Shown here: piece after piece, positions 52,441 to 60,773 of the stretch
Numbering within the stretch: the first letter of the stretch is position 1
Layout of the letters: the number at the start of each line of letters is the position of its first letter
From: JACQAP01 sp035548375
GTDB lineage: Bacteria; Pseudomonadota; Gammaproteobacteria; Burkholderiales; JACQAP01
Assembly: GCA_035548375.1 (NCBI GenBank)
Contig: DASZTG010000063.1
Location: forward strand, 62,001 to 126,000
DNA: 64,000 bases
Direction: 5' to 3'
Translations under genes and position numbers: made by a program
The notes under the pieces: model-generated
Database searches by the model: none
Told to the model about the DNA's origin: nothing
Seen by the model: only the letters and a program-made list of their open reading frames with translations

Positions 52441-53270
52441 CAACCGACCAACAACCGGGAAATCCACACTGCATGTTCCATTTCGTTCGAGCAATCATCG
52501 GCATCGTCGCCATCTTTGCATCCGTGACCTGCTTCGGGGCGGCGCGCGGCTATCTGCTGGGTCCGGGAGACAGCGTCAAGATCTCGGTCTACCAGAACCC
52601 GGACATGACGATCGAAACCCGGGTTTCCGAGGTGGGATCCGTCACGTTCCCCCTGCTGGGACCGGTCGAGATCGGTGGATTGACGCCGGCACAGGCGGAA
52701 ATCCGCATCGCTGCGTTGCTCAAGTCAGGGGGCTTCGTTCCGCGCGCGCAGGTAACCGTGCTGGTGACCCTGTTCCGCAGCAGGCAGGTTTCGGTGCTGG
52801 GTCAGGTCAACCATCCCGGGCGCTATGCCATAGAAGAGCCGACCGTGCGGCTGACCGACGTGCTTGCCATCGCCGGCGGCATCGCGACCACCGGCGCGGA
52901 AACGGTCACCGTGATTCGCGGCGGCGAAGGCAGCGAGCAGCGCATGGAAGTGGACCTGCTCGGCTTGTTCGACGGCTCCAACCAGGCAAAGAACATCGAG
53001 CTCGGAAACGGCGACACGGTATTCGTGCCGCGAATCCCCGTCTATTACATCTACGGGGAGGTGCAGCGGCCGGGGGCTTATCGGCTGGAGAAAAAAATGA
53101 CCGTGATGCAGGCGGTTTCGCTCGCCAGCGGCCTGACGCCCAGGGGAAGCGAGAAGGGGCTTCGCATCGAGCGTCGCGGCACGACCGGGGGCGTGAAGTC
53201 GATGAACGCGAGCATGCAGGACATCGTGGTGCAAGACGATGTCATCTATATCAAGGAAAGTTTGTTCTGA
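52437..53270 (+). CDS. epsE: Polysaccharide export protein (EpsE, Wza family)
   Basis: 277 residues. After a signal segment (AIIGIVAIFASVTCFGAA) come GYLLGPGDSVKISVYQNPDM (Poly_export domain) and ALLKSGGFVPRAQVTVLVTL, then two SLBB domains: QVSVLGQVNHPGRYAIEEPT and YYIYGEVQRPGAYRLEKKMT. It forms the periplasmic/outer-membrane part of the export channel. No lipobox Cys in the usual place, so membrane attachment differs from Wza. The start overlaps the EpsD stop by ATGA. Confidence 0.94.
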   Translation: MTTDQQPGNPHCMFHFVRAIIGIVAIFASVTCFGAARGYLLGPGDSVKISVYQNPDMTIETRVSEVGSVTFPLLGPVEIGGLTPAQAEIRIAALLKSGGFVPRAQVTVLVTLFRSRQVSVLGQVNHPGRYAIEEPTVRLTDVLAIAGGIATTGAETVTVIRGGEGSEQRMEVDLLGLFDGSNQAKNIELGNGDTVFVPRIPVYYIYGEVQRPGAYRLEKKMTVMQAVSLASGLTPRGSEKGLRIERRGTTGGVKSMNASMQDIVVQDDVIYIKESLF

Positions 53271-53283
53271 CGGGTTGAAAAAC

Positions 53284-54738
53284 ATGAGCTTCCAAAGGGT
53301 TCTGCTGATACTGCGCGCACGCTTCAAGCTGCTCGTCGCCGTGCTGGTCGCCACGGTCGCCGCGGCGGGGATCATGTGCCTCGTCGTTCCTCCCCGCTAC
53401 AGCGCGACGACGACGCTGGTGATCGACATGAAGGCGACCGATCCCATCACCGGGGCGACGGTGCCCGCGCAACTGCTCATGTCGAACTACATGGCCACCG
53501 AGCTGGACATCATCCAGAGCCGCGCCGTCGCGCTCAAGGTCGTGAGGGCCCTGAAACTCGGCGAGGACGCAAGGATGAAGCAGTTGTTCCAGGAGCAGGT
53601 CGACGGCAAGGGCTCGATCGAGGAGTGGCTGGCGGGGGGGCTTTTGACGAAGCTGGACGTGAAACCGTCGCGGGAAAGCCGCATGGTCGACGTGATTTTC
53701 ACTAATACCAATCCGGATGTCGCCGCCAAGGTGGCCAATGCCTTCGCGGATGCCTATATCCAGACAAACCTCGACATGAAGACGGTGCCGGCCAAGGATT
53801 CGGCGGTATGGTTCAACACGCAGCTCAAGCAGCTCCGCGAGCAGGTCGAGAATGCGCAGGCGCGCCTCTCCCGCTACCAGACGGAGAAGGGCATCACGAC
53901 CACGGACCAGAGGCTGGACGTGGAATCGGCGAAGCTCGCGGAGGTTTCCAGCCTGTACGTGCAGATCCAGGCCCAGGCCTATGAAAACGCGTCCCGGCAG
54001 AAGCAGTTCGACGAATTCATTTCGCAGAAGCGCAGCATCGACTCGCTGCCGGAAGTGTTGTCCAGTCCCGTCATCCAGGACCTCAAGTCCCGCCTTAGCG
54101 CGGCGGAGAGCCGGTTGAGCCAGGCGTCCAACACGCTGGGCGTGAACCATCCGGACTACCAGCGCGCGAAATCAGAAGTGGACAACCTGCGCGGCAAGCT
54201 CAACGAGGAAGTGCGCACCGCGGCTGCCGTCATCAACAACAACCTGCGCGTGACGCAAAGCCGCGAGCGCGAGCTGCAGTCCGCCGTGTCGGCGCAGAAG
54301 GCGAAGCTGCTGGAACTCAATCGCAACCGAGACGAGCTCGGCGTGCTGATGAAGGAGGTCGAATCCGCGCAGCACGCCTATGACACGGCCTCCCAGCGCC
54401 ATAGCGAGACCAGCCTGCAAAGCCGCATGGACCAGGGCAGCGTCGTCGTGCTCAACCCGGCGACGCCGCCGATCGAACCCTCGTTTCCCAAGCCGCTGCT
54501 GACCATGGCGCTCGCGGTGTTCGTCGGCCTGGTGCTGGGCATCGGTTCCGCGCTGCTGGCGGAAATGCTCGATCGCCGCGTGCGCGGCCCTGAGGATCTG
54601 GCGGACATCATCGACCTGCCGGTGTGGGGAATGCTCGAGGACACCACGCCGCTGTCGCGGGTGGTGGACCGCAAAAACAGGAAGACAGTCAAGCGCGGGC
54701 GCTTCCTGCGCTCGCTTCAGGAACCGACCCTAGGATGA
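53284..54738 (+). CDS. epsF: Chain length determinant protein EpsF (Wzz/PCP family)
   Basis: 484 residues. Two membrane helices (about 14-34 and 418-440) around a large periplasmic coiled-coil region. Seen: the N-terminal LLILRARFKLLVAVLVATVA, YSATTTLVIDMKATDP, VSPATPP-like end VVLNPATPPIEPSFPKPLLT (the Pro-rich second-helix entry), and long helices (QVENAQARLSRYQTEKG, SRLSAAESRLSQASNTLG). It controls polymer length together with the kinase encoded next. Start ATG 53284, 13 bases behind epsE. Confidence 0.95.
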   Translation: MSFQRVLLILRARFKLLVAVLVATVAAAGIMCLVVPPRYSATTTLVIDMKATDPITGATVPAQLLMSNYMATELDIIQSRAVALKVVRALKLGEDARMKQLFQEQVDGKGSIEEWLAGGLLTKLDVKPSRESRMVDVIFTNTNPDVAAKVANAFADAYIQTNLDMKTVPAKDSAVWFNTQLKQLREQVENAQARLSRYQTEKGITTTDQRLDVESAKLAEVSSLYVQIQAQAYENASRQKQFDEFISQKRSIDSLPEVLSSPVIQDLKSRLSAAESRLSQASNTLGVNHPDYQRAKSEVDNLRGKLNEEVRTAAAVINNNLRVTQSRERELQSAVSAQKAKLLELNRNRDELGVLMKEVESAQHAYDTASQRHSETSLQSRMDQGSVVVLNPATPPIEPSFPKPLLTMALAVFVGLVLGIGSALLAEMLDRRVRGPEDLADIIDLPVWGMLEDTTPLSRVVDRKNRKTVKRGRFLRSLQEPTLG

Positions 54739-54745
54739 TTTACAC

Positions 54746-55636
54746 ATGACCATTCCCGGAGAGAAGCTCAACGTCTACACGGTTCCGGCGCGCACGATGC
54801 GGACCAACGCGCACATCGGCGCGCTGCTCGTGGATTCGGGCAAGATCACGCAGGCGGATGCCGATCGCGTCATGCACCTGCAGCGCGAGAAAGGCCTGCG
54901 CTTCGGCGATGCCGCCATCAAGCTCGGCCTGGTGGCCACGTCGGACATCCAGGAAGTGCTGTCGCGGCAATTCGAGTTTCCCTACCTTGTTCCCGGCTCG
55001 AGCAGCCTGAGCGGCAACCTCGTCGCCGCCTATGCGCCGTTCGACAAGAGGCTGGAGGTGTTCAAGGCGGTGCGCAGCCAGCTCATGCTGCGCTGGTTCA
55101 ACCTCGACGTAGGCGCCAAGCATCTGGCGATCGTGAGTCCCGGCCGCAAGGAGGGCAGGAGCTACTTTGCGGCAAACCTGGCAGTGGCCTTCTCGCAACT
55201 CGGCGAGCGCACGCTGCTCATCGACGCCGACATGCGCCACCCCAGCCAGCACCTGCTGTTCAGCCTGGAGAATCGCGCGGGCTTGTCCACGCTGCTCTCC
55301 GGCCGCGCCGATGCCGAAGTCATCGAGCACATCGTGCCGTTGATGGACCTCTCGATCCTGCCCGCGGGTCCCAGGCCGCCGAACCCGCAGGAGCTGCTCG
55401 GCCGGCCGTTCTTCCAGAAGCTGCTGGCCGATCTCGCCGAAGCCTACGACGTCATCATCCTCGATACCCCGGCGGCCGAATCCAGCGCAGACGCGCAGAC
55501 CATAGCGGTGCGCGCGGGCGGCGCGTTCATGATCGTGCGCCGCCACCATACGCCGGCGCGCAACGTCAAGACGCTGGCGGGACAACTCGGCGGCCTCGGC
55601 GCGACGTTGATGGGCGCGGTCGTCAATGCGATCTAG
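54746..55636 (+). CDS. epsG: Chain length determinant tyrosine kinase-like ATPase (EpsG)
   Basis: 296 residues of the cytoplasmic kinase partner of EpsF. Residues 22-80 (HIGALLVDSGKITQADADRV, then KGLRFGDAAIKLGLVATSDI) resemble the MshEN/GspE N-terminal domain. The C-terminal part is a ParA-like ATPase: IVSPGRKEGRSYFAANLAVA at the Walker A site, LLIDADMRHPSQH (Walker A'), YDVIILDTPAAESSADAQT (Walker B). The P-loop is PGRKEGRS, with Arg in place of the usual Lys, and the tail (LGATLMGAVVNAI) has no tyrosine cluster. So tyrosine kinase activity is doubtful or atypical. Confidence 0.9.
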   Translation: MTIPGEKLNVYTVPARTMRTNAHIGALLVDSGKITQADADRVMHLQREKGLRFGDAAIKLGLVATSDIQEVLSRQFEFPYLVPGSSSLSGNLVAAYAPFDKRLEVFKAVRSQLMLRWFNLDVGAKHLAIVSPGRKEGRSYFAANLAVAFSQLGERTLLIDADMRHPSQHLLFSLENRAGLSTLLSGRADAEVIEHIVPLMDLSILPAGPRPPNPQELLGRPFFQKLLADLAEAYDVIILDTPAAESSADAQTIAVRAGGAFMIVRRHHTPARNVKTLAGQLGGLGATLMGAVVNAI

Positions 55637-55690
55637 CACCTCGCATCCGCCGGTCGGTTGCGTGGCCCAACCAGCGACGCTGTGGTCCAC

Positions 55691-57037
55691 GTGAACGCCT
55701 ACTGGATCCGTTACCTGCCGGGCTTCGTCCGCACCAGGCTGGACGGCCGTCACCGCCTGCAGGCCATCGTCAGCAACAGCGGCTGGTTGTTCGTGGACAG
55801 GGTGCTGCGCATGGCGGCGGGGCTGCTCGTCGGCGTTTGGGTGGCGCGCTACCTGGGACCGTCCCAATACGGCTTGTGGAATTACGCGGTCGCGTTCGCG
55901 GCTCTGGTTGGCGCTTTCGCCTCGCTGGGACTCGACAACATCGTCGTGCGCGAGCTGGTTCGCCATCCGCAGCGCCTCGACCGGATACTCGGCACGGCCT
56001 TCGTGCTCAAGCTCATCAGCGGCGTTGCCGCCCTGGCTGTTGCGATTGTCGCGATAGCGATCGTGCGCACCGGGGACACGCTGGCCATGTGGCTGGTCGG
56101 CATCAGCGCCGCCGGATTCATCTTCCAGTCGGTCAACGTCGTGTCGTTCTACTTCCAGGCCAAGGTCAGGTCGAAATTCACGGTCTACGCGACCAATGGC
56201 GCCTTCCTGCTGTCGGCCATCGCAAAGGTCGTCATGCTGGTGGCTGGAGCCCCGCTGCTGGCTTTCGCCATTGCCGGACTCGCGGAGGTGGTGCTGTCCG
56301 CGATTTTCCTGGTGGTGGCATACAAGCTGAACCACCTGCAGATGCGCAGCTGGCGCTTCGACCGGACAGAGGCGAAGGTGCTTCTGCGCGAATCCTGGCC
56401 GCTGATGCTGTCCGGCATGGCGATCATCGTCTATACCCGCATCGACCAGATCCTGATCGGCCAGATTCTCGACGAGCATGCCGTGGGCCTCTACAGCGCC
56501 GCGGTCCGCATCAGCGAAGTCTGGTATTTCGTTCCCGTGGCGATCGCCACGTCGGTGTTTCCGTCCATCCTGGAAAACAAGAAACGCAGCGAGGCACTGT
56601 ACCTGCATCGCCTGCAGTCGTTGCTCGACGTGCTCGCGATCATGAGCGTGGCGGTGGCGCTGCTCGTCACGTTTGCCGGGGACTTCATCATCGCAATGCT
56701 CTACGGCGCCGCATACGCCGACGCCGCGGCGGTGTTGAAGATCCACGTCTGGACCGGCGTATTCGTGGGGTTGACGGCGGCGGCCAGCGGCTGGTTCCTG
56801 ACCGAGGGCCTGCAGACCCTGGCGTTGCGCCGGACGCTAGTGGGCGCGGTGGCCAGCATCAGCCTGAACGTGCTGCTCATTCCCCGCTTCGGCATCGTCG
56901 GCGCCGCATGGGCGGGGCTGGTTGCGCAGGCCATCTGCGTGTTCTCGAACGCGGCGACCGCGGGCAGCAGGAAGATTTTCGTCATGCAGCTGAAGGCGTT
57001 CCAGGCGCGAACGATTTTAAGGAGGGTGGTTCCGTGA
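55691..57037 (+). CDS. Oligosaccharide flippase (Wzx-type, MATE/MVF superfamily)
   Basis: About 448 residues with 12 hydrophobic segments. Seen: SNSGWLFVDRVLRMAAGLLV then GVWVARYLGPSQYGLWNYAV near the N-terminus, the Wzx signature, and IVYTRIDQILIGQILDEHAV near residue 260. Moves the undecaprenyl-linked repeat unit across the inner membrane. Start uncertain: GTG 55691 is taken; TTG 55658 and GTG 55682 are in frame; none has a good ribosome site. Its stop overlaps the next gene's GTG start. Confidence 0.9.
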   Translation: MNAYWIRYLPGFVRTRLDGRHRLQAIVSNSGWLFVDRVLRMAAGLLVGVWVARYLGPSQYGLWNYAVAFAALVGAFASLGLDNIVVRELVRHPQRLDRILGTAFVLKLISGVAALAVAIVAIAIVRTGDTLAMWLVGISAAGFIFQSVNVVSFYFQAKVRSKFTVYATNGAFLLSAIAKVVMLVAGAPLLAFAIAGLAEVVLSAIFLVVAYKLNHLQMRSWRFDRTEAKVLLRESWPLMLSGMAIIVYTRIDQILIGQILDEHAVGLYSAAVRISEVWYFVPVAIATSVFPSILENKKRSEALYLHRLQSLLDVLAIMSVAVALLVTFAGDFIIAMLYGAAYADAAAVLKIHVWTGVFVGLTAAASGWFLTEGLQTLALRRTLVGAVASISLNVLLIPRFGIVGAAWAGLVAQAICVFSNAATAGSRKIFVMQLKAFQARTILRRVVP

Positions 57038-57606
57038 ATGCTCCCATGAACAATGCAGTGGGCGGTTTGGCAGGTGTCGCAGCGGCGGGGCCCGTGCCCA
57101 GGAAGTTGAACGTCGGCTGCGGTACCGACTATCGCGAAGGCTTCATCAACATCGACGGCAGCAATGTCCTTTCTAAAGTCGACGCGGTCATCGACATCGG
57201 CAAGGCGAGCCTGCTCGATCACTTTGGTGCCGGCGAGGTGGATTTCATCCTGGCCAACGACATCATCGAGCATCACTTCCGCTGGGAAGCGCTGGCAATC
57301 CTGCGCGACTTCTTCACGTTGCTCGCCCCGGGCGGCTCCATCGAAATCAGGGTGCCGGATGCGAAATTCATCATCGGCTCGTGGCGCATGCCGATCGAGA
57401 AAAAGATCGTGCTGCTGTACGGCGGGCAGGACATCCCGCAGGGAAACGCCGAGATGGACGAGTCGAGAAAGAAATTCCCCGGCTACTTCTGCCACAAGTA
57501 CGGCTGGACCATGCAATCCATGAAGAAGGAACTGGAGGGTATCGGTTTCAAGAACGTCAACGCCCAAAGGCAGGGCACGAATTTCGTCAGCCGCGCCACC
57601 AAGTGA
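57034..57606 (+). CDS. SAM-dependent methyltransferase (class I)
   Basis: 190 residues; GTG start at 57034 with AAGGAGG 8 bases ahead and overlapping the flippase stop. Seen: RKLNVGCGTDYREGFINIDG (motif I, glycine loop), VDAVIDIGKASLLDHFGAGE, VDFILANDIIEHHFRWEALA (motif II), LLAPGGSIEIRVPDAKFIIG. It resembles methyltransferases that act on sugar nucleotides or polysaccharide ends (methyltransferase-11 group). Probably decorates or caps the exopolysaccharide; inference from position. Confidence 0.88.
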   Translation: MNAPMNNAVGGLAGVAAAGPVPRKLNVGCGTDYREGFINIDGSNVLSKVDAVIDIGKASLLDHFGAGEVDFILANDIIEHHFRWEALAILRDFFTLLAPGGSIEIRVPDAKFIIGSWRMPIEKKIVLLYGGQDIPQGNAEMDESRKKFPGYFCHKYGWTMQSMKKELEGIGFKNVNAQRQGTNFVSRATK

Positions 57607-57609
57607 ATC

Positions 57610-58800
57610 ATGCTGCGAAATGAATCGATGCAGTCGCCGGCCCTGACGCGTCCGCCGTTGGACGCCTCGCCGGCATTTGCGCAGCCCATGGATGTCACGA
57701 CCGTCATCACCACGGTCCGGCACAACATCGGCGACGACTTCGTGCGTGAGGGCCTGCTGTTCCTGCTCGATTCCGTCGATGCGCTGCGTCGCGTCGAGCT
57801 CGTGCACAAGCATTCCCCGGTCACGGCCACCTACGGCTGGGAATCGGTCCGCCAGTTGCGCTGGTCGCGCCGTATCGAGCCCGTGCTGCGGACCTTGCAT
57901 GTGCGCAACCGGGTCGGCGAAGCGGACCTGTTGCTGCAAAGCGGCGCGCCGGTCTACTGGTGCCATCCGGGCGGCCCGCATTGCGCGGACAACGAGTGGT
58001 TCGATCCGCTTATACGCAAGCGCTTCCTGCCCGACCGCCGCGGCCGCCGCTTCATCAGCGTCGCCGGCGGCAGTTGCCAGCGCTACGGCTCCGACGGCAG
58101 CGAGATCGAGCAATGCCCGAGATGCCGCGCCTACATCCGCGAATTCTTCGACAGCTGCGACCTCACGCTGCTGCGCGATGATCTGGCGAGGAAGATGCTG
58201 AACCGCGCGGGGCGCGATGCCGACGTGCTGCCGTGCACGTCGATATTCGCGCGCGACCGCATGAAGATCGTGCCGCGCAAGGGCGAATACATCGTGCTCA
58301 ATTTCATGGAAAGCGGCGGCCACTACACGTTCGGCCAGGACATCGACGCGGGACGCTGGCGCCGCCAGTTCGTTGCGCTGGCGCGCGAGGCCGCGAAAGC
58401 CGGGCGCGTCGTCATCGCCTGCCACACGCCCGGGGAGGAAAAGCTGGCCGGCGAACTGTTGCCCGACGTTGAAAGATTCCTCGTCCCGAACGAGCACGTT
58501 GCCTTCATGGAGTTCTATGCCGGCGCGGCGTGGGGCGTCATGAACCGCGTGCACGGCGCCTTCATGATGGCCTCGCTCGGGAAGCCGGCGGTGGTCATCG
58601 GCAACGACAGCCGCGCGCGCATGATCGAGAACCTGGGCCTGCCTTCGCACTACGTCGAGGATGTCGAGGAAGTGGGCGTGACGCGCCTGATAGACGAGGC
58701 GCGCTCGCGCTGCGCGACGTATCCGGAGCAGATCGAGGCGATTCGAAAGGACGCCCGAACCCGCTACGAGGGCCGCATCGCCGCGGCGCTTTCCTCATGA
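57610..58800 (+). CDS. Polysaccharide pyruvyl transferase family protein
   Basis: 396 residues. Seen: ITTVRHNIGDDFVREGLLFL at residues 34-53 and the family's middle/late motifs LLQSGAPVYWCHPGGPHCAD, FISVAGGSCQRYGSDGSEIE, DLTLLRDDLARKML, and MNRVHGAFMMASLGKPAVVI with its His (the conserved R-x-H-G loop). Extra cysteine pair in IEQCPRCRAYIREF. Transfers pyruvate from PEP to a hexose in exopolysaccharide, adding negative charge. ATG 57610; a second ATG at 57628 is possible. The next gene overlaps the stop by four bases. Confidence 0.82.
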   Translation: MLRNESMQSPALTRPPLDASPAFAQPMDVTTVITTVRHNIGDDFVREGLLFLLDSVDALRRVELVHKHSPVTATYGWESVRQLRWSRRIEPVLRTLHVRNRVGEADLLLQSGAPVYWCHPGGPHCADNEWFDPLIRKRFLPDRRGRRFISVAGGSCQRYGSDGSEIEQCPRCRAYIREFFDSCDLTLLRDDLARKMLNRAGRDADVLPCTSIFARDRMKIVPRKGEYIVLNFMESGGHYTFGQDIDAGRWRRQFVALAREAAKAGRVVIACHTPGEEKLAGELLPDVERFLVPNEHVAFMEFYAGAAWGVMNRVHGAFMMASLGKPAVVIGNDSRARMIENLGLPSHYVEDVEEVGVTRLIDEARSRCATYPEQIEAIRKDARTRYEGRIAAALSS

Positions 58801-59993
58801 TTAACGCCGCCTCCGCCCGTAACCGTTCCGGCGCGCTCAGAAGCCTCGCCGTGCGCTGCGTTGCGTGGGTCGCGGAGAACGCCGTCCTGCTGTATTCGCG
58901 TCCGCGCAACCGCGGGAGCGACGTACTGCTGGTGCGCCTGGACGCGATCGGCGACTTCATATTGTGGATCGATGCCGCGAAGGAACTCAGGGCATTGCTG
59001 CCGGACCGGCGGCTGGTCCTGGTCGCGAATTCCATCTGGGCGGACGTCGCGGCCTGCCTGCCGTTCTGGGACGAAGTCTGGCCGGTCGACGTTTCCCGAC
59101 TGAAGCGGCACGGCATGTATCGGTGGAAGCTGATGGCTGCGCTGCGCAAGCGCGGCTTCGACATCGCCATCCAGCCGACGCACTCGCGTTCGTTCATGGA
59201 AGGGGACACCGTGGTACGCGCCAGCGGCGCCCGCGATCGCATCGGGGCGGCGGGGGACGACAGGCGCATGCTGGGATGGCAAAGAAAGGTATCCGACGGC
59301 TGGTACACGCGCCTTGTGCCGTCGCGCGCGGAACGCATGACGGAGCTGGAACGCAATGCGGAATTCCTGCGCAACCTCGGACGGGAAGGATTCGCGGAGT
59401 CCTTGCCCCGGCTGCCGAAGCTGGCCGAGCTTCCGGCGGACCTGCGCATTCGCCAGCCCTACCTGATTCTGTTTCCGGGCGCGTCCTGGAGCGGCAGGCA
59501 ATGGCCGCCGGCCAGGTTCGCCGAAATCGCGGACGGACTGGTGCGCGAGACGGGATTGATGGCAATTGTTTGCGGCAGCGAGCCGGAAGCGATGCTGTGC
59601 CAGCAGGTCGTGGAATCGTCACACGCAAATATGATGAATTTCGCCGGCAAGACCTCGCTTCCGCAATTCGTCGAACTGGTGAGGGAGGCCCGATTGCTGA
59701 TCGGCAACGAGACTTCGGCGATCCACATCGCGGCGTCCGTCGGGACGCCCGCAGTGTGCATCCTGGGCGGCGGCCACTACGGCCGCTTCCTGCCCTACGG
59801 CCAGGCGGTCGATCGCGCGGCGCGCCTGGAAATCGTCATTCGCGCGATGCCCTGCTTCGGCTGCGACTGGCAATGCTCGCAACCGCACGAACCGGGCGCG
59901 GCCGTGCCTTGCATCGGCGAGATCCCGGTGCGCGAAGTCATGGATGCGAGCAGGCGGGCGCTGGGAACCCAAACGGCGTTGGCGCTGGCCTGA
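58797..59993 (+). CDS. Glycosyltransferase family 9 protein (heptosyltransferase-like)
   Basis: 398 residues. Seen: GSDVLLVRLDAIGDFILWID at residues 40-59 (the GT9 start), ELRALLPDRRLVLVANSIWA, YLILFPGASWSGRQWPPARF (nucleotide-sugar site), AIVCGSEPEAMLCQQVV, FAGKTSLPQFVELVREARLL and GNETSAIHIAASVGTPAVCI, the C-terminal donor-binding motif. Related to the LPS heptosyltransferases but here in an exopolysaccharide locus, so the donor may differ. Overlaps the previous gene by ATGA. Confidence 0.9.
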   Translation: MINAASARNRSGALRSLAVRCVAWVAENAVLLYSRPRNRGSDVLLVRLDAIGDFILWIDAAKELRALLPDRRLVLVANSIWADVAACLPFWDEVWPVDVSRLKRHGMYRWKLMAALRKRGFDIAIQPTHSRSFMEGDTVVRASGARDRIGAAGDDRRMLGWQRKVSDGWYTRLVPSRAERMTELERNAEFLRNLGREGFAESLPRLPKLAELPADLRIRQPYLILFPGASWSGRQWPPARFAEIADGLVRETGLMAIVCGSEPEAMLCQQVVESSHANMMNFAGKTSLPQFVELVREARLLIGNETSAIHIAASVGTPAVCILGGGHYGRFLPYGQAVDRAARLEIVIRAMPCFGCDWQCSQPHEPGAAVPCIGEIPVREVMDASRRALGTQTALALA

Positions 59994-60007
59994 TGGAACA
60001 GCTCCGG

Positions 60008-60637
60008 TCAAGCGAGATCGGCATCGTGGCTTCGGTCGGCATATCTGGCGACGAAGCGCTCGATGTCGAAGAAATCGGCCGCCCTTTCCCTGACCACCTC
60101 GTCGGCCCAGTCCCACCAGCGAATTTCCAGCAGCCTGGCGATGATTTCAGGGGCGAATCGATGCTTGATCACGCGCGCGGGCGTGCCGGCGACGATCGCA
60201 TACGGCGCGACGTCGCGGGTTACCACCGCCCCCGCGCCCACGACCGCGCCGTCGCCGATGCGCACGCCGGACAGCACGATCACGCCATGCCCGATCCAGA
60301 CGTCGTTGCCGACATGGATGTTGCCCTTGGAATTCACGCGGTAGGTGCCGGTGTATTGCAGGAACACCGGGGACGTGCTGACGGCGCCGTGATCGTGCTC
60401 GCCGCCGGCGAGGAACACGACGTCCTCGGCGATCGAGCAATACTTGCCGACGCTGACCGACAGTTCCTTCTGCCAGCCGTACAAATGGACGCCGTTCGCA
60501 TATGAATGCGTGCCGATCTTCCATTGCATCGGCCCGGTCCGCATCGACCGCTCGGCATTCACGCCGCCCTCCGGAAATTCGTCGTGGCGCCAGAGATTGG
60601 AGAACCGGTACACGAATCTGGATAGTCTGCGCAGCAT
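60008..60637 (-). CDS. CatB-related O-acetyltransferase (left-handed beta-helix)
   Basis: 209 residues on the opposite strand to the rest of the locus. Seen: WKIGTHSYANGVHLYGWQKE and the hexapeptide-repeat body VSVGKYCSIAEDVVFLAGGE, then IHVGNDVWIGHGVIVLSGVR and IGDGAVVGAGAVVTRDVAPY then AIVAGTPARVIKHRFAPEII, typical of xenobiotic/Vat-type acetyltransferases with the His of HDHGAVSTSP. Probably acetylates a sugar. Its 3' end is 15 bases from the GT9 stop; the start faces the polymerase gene. Confidence 0.88.
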   Translation of the reverse strand: MLRRLSRFVYRFSNLWRHDEFPEGGVNAERSMRTGPMQWKIGTHSYANGVHLYGWQKELSVSVGKYCSIAEDVVFLAGGEHDHGAVSTSPVFLQYTGTYRVNSKGNIHVGNDVWIGHGVIVLSGVRIGDGAVVGAGAVVTRDVAPYAIVAGTPARVIKHRFAPEIIARLLEIRWWDWADEVVRERAADFFDIERFVARYADRSHDADLA

Positions 60638-60773
60638 TATTGGATCCTCATCGCGGCTCGCCGATGGACTTCCGGTCGATGGCGCAGCGTGATTCTAAAG
60701 TCTCTGGCGCGGGCCGCGCCGGCAATTCGATAGCGAATCCCGCTCGCGGATTCCTGATTCCGGTCGTCGACGC

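Noticed and set aside
54740..58650. Two long minus-strand frames opposite the Eps kinase, flippase and pyruvyltransferase genes
   Set aside because: Shadow frames of GC-rich genes; no motif and no ribosome site.
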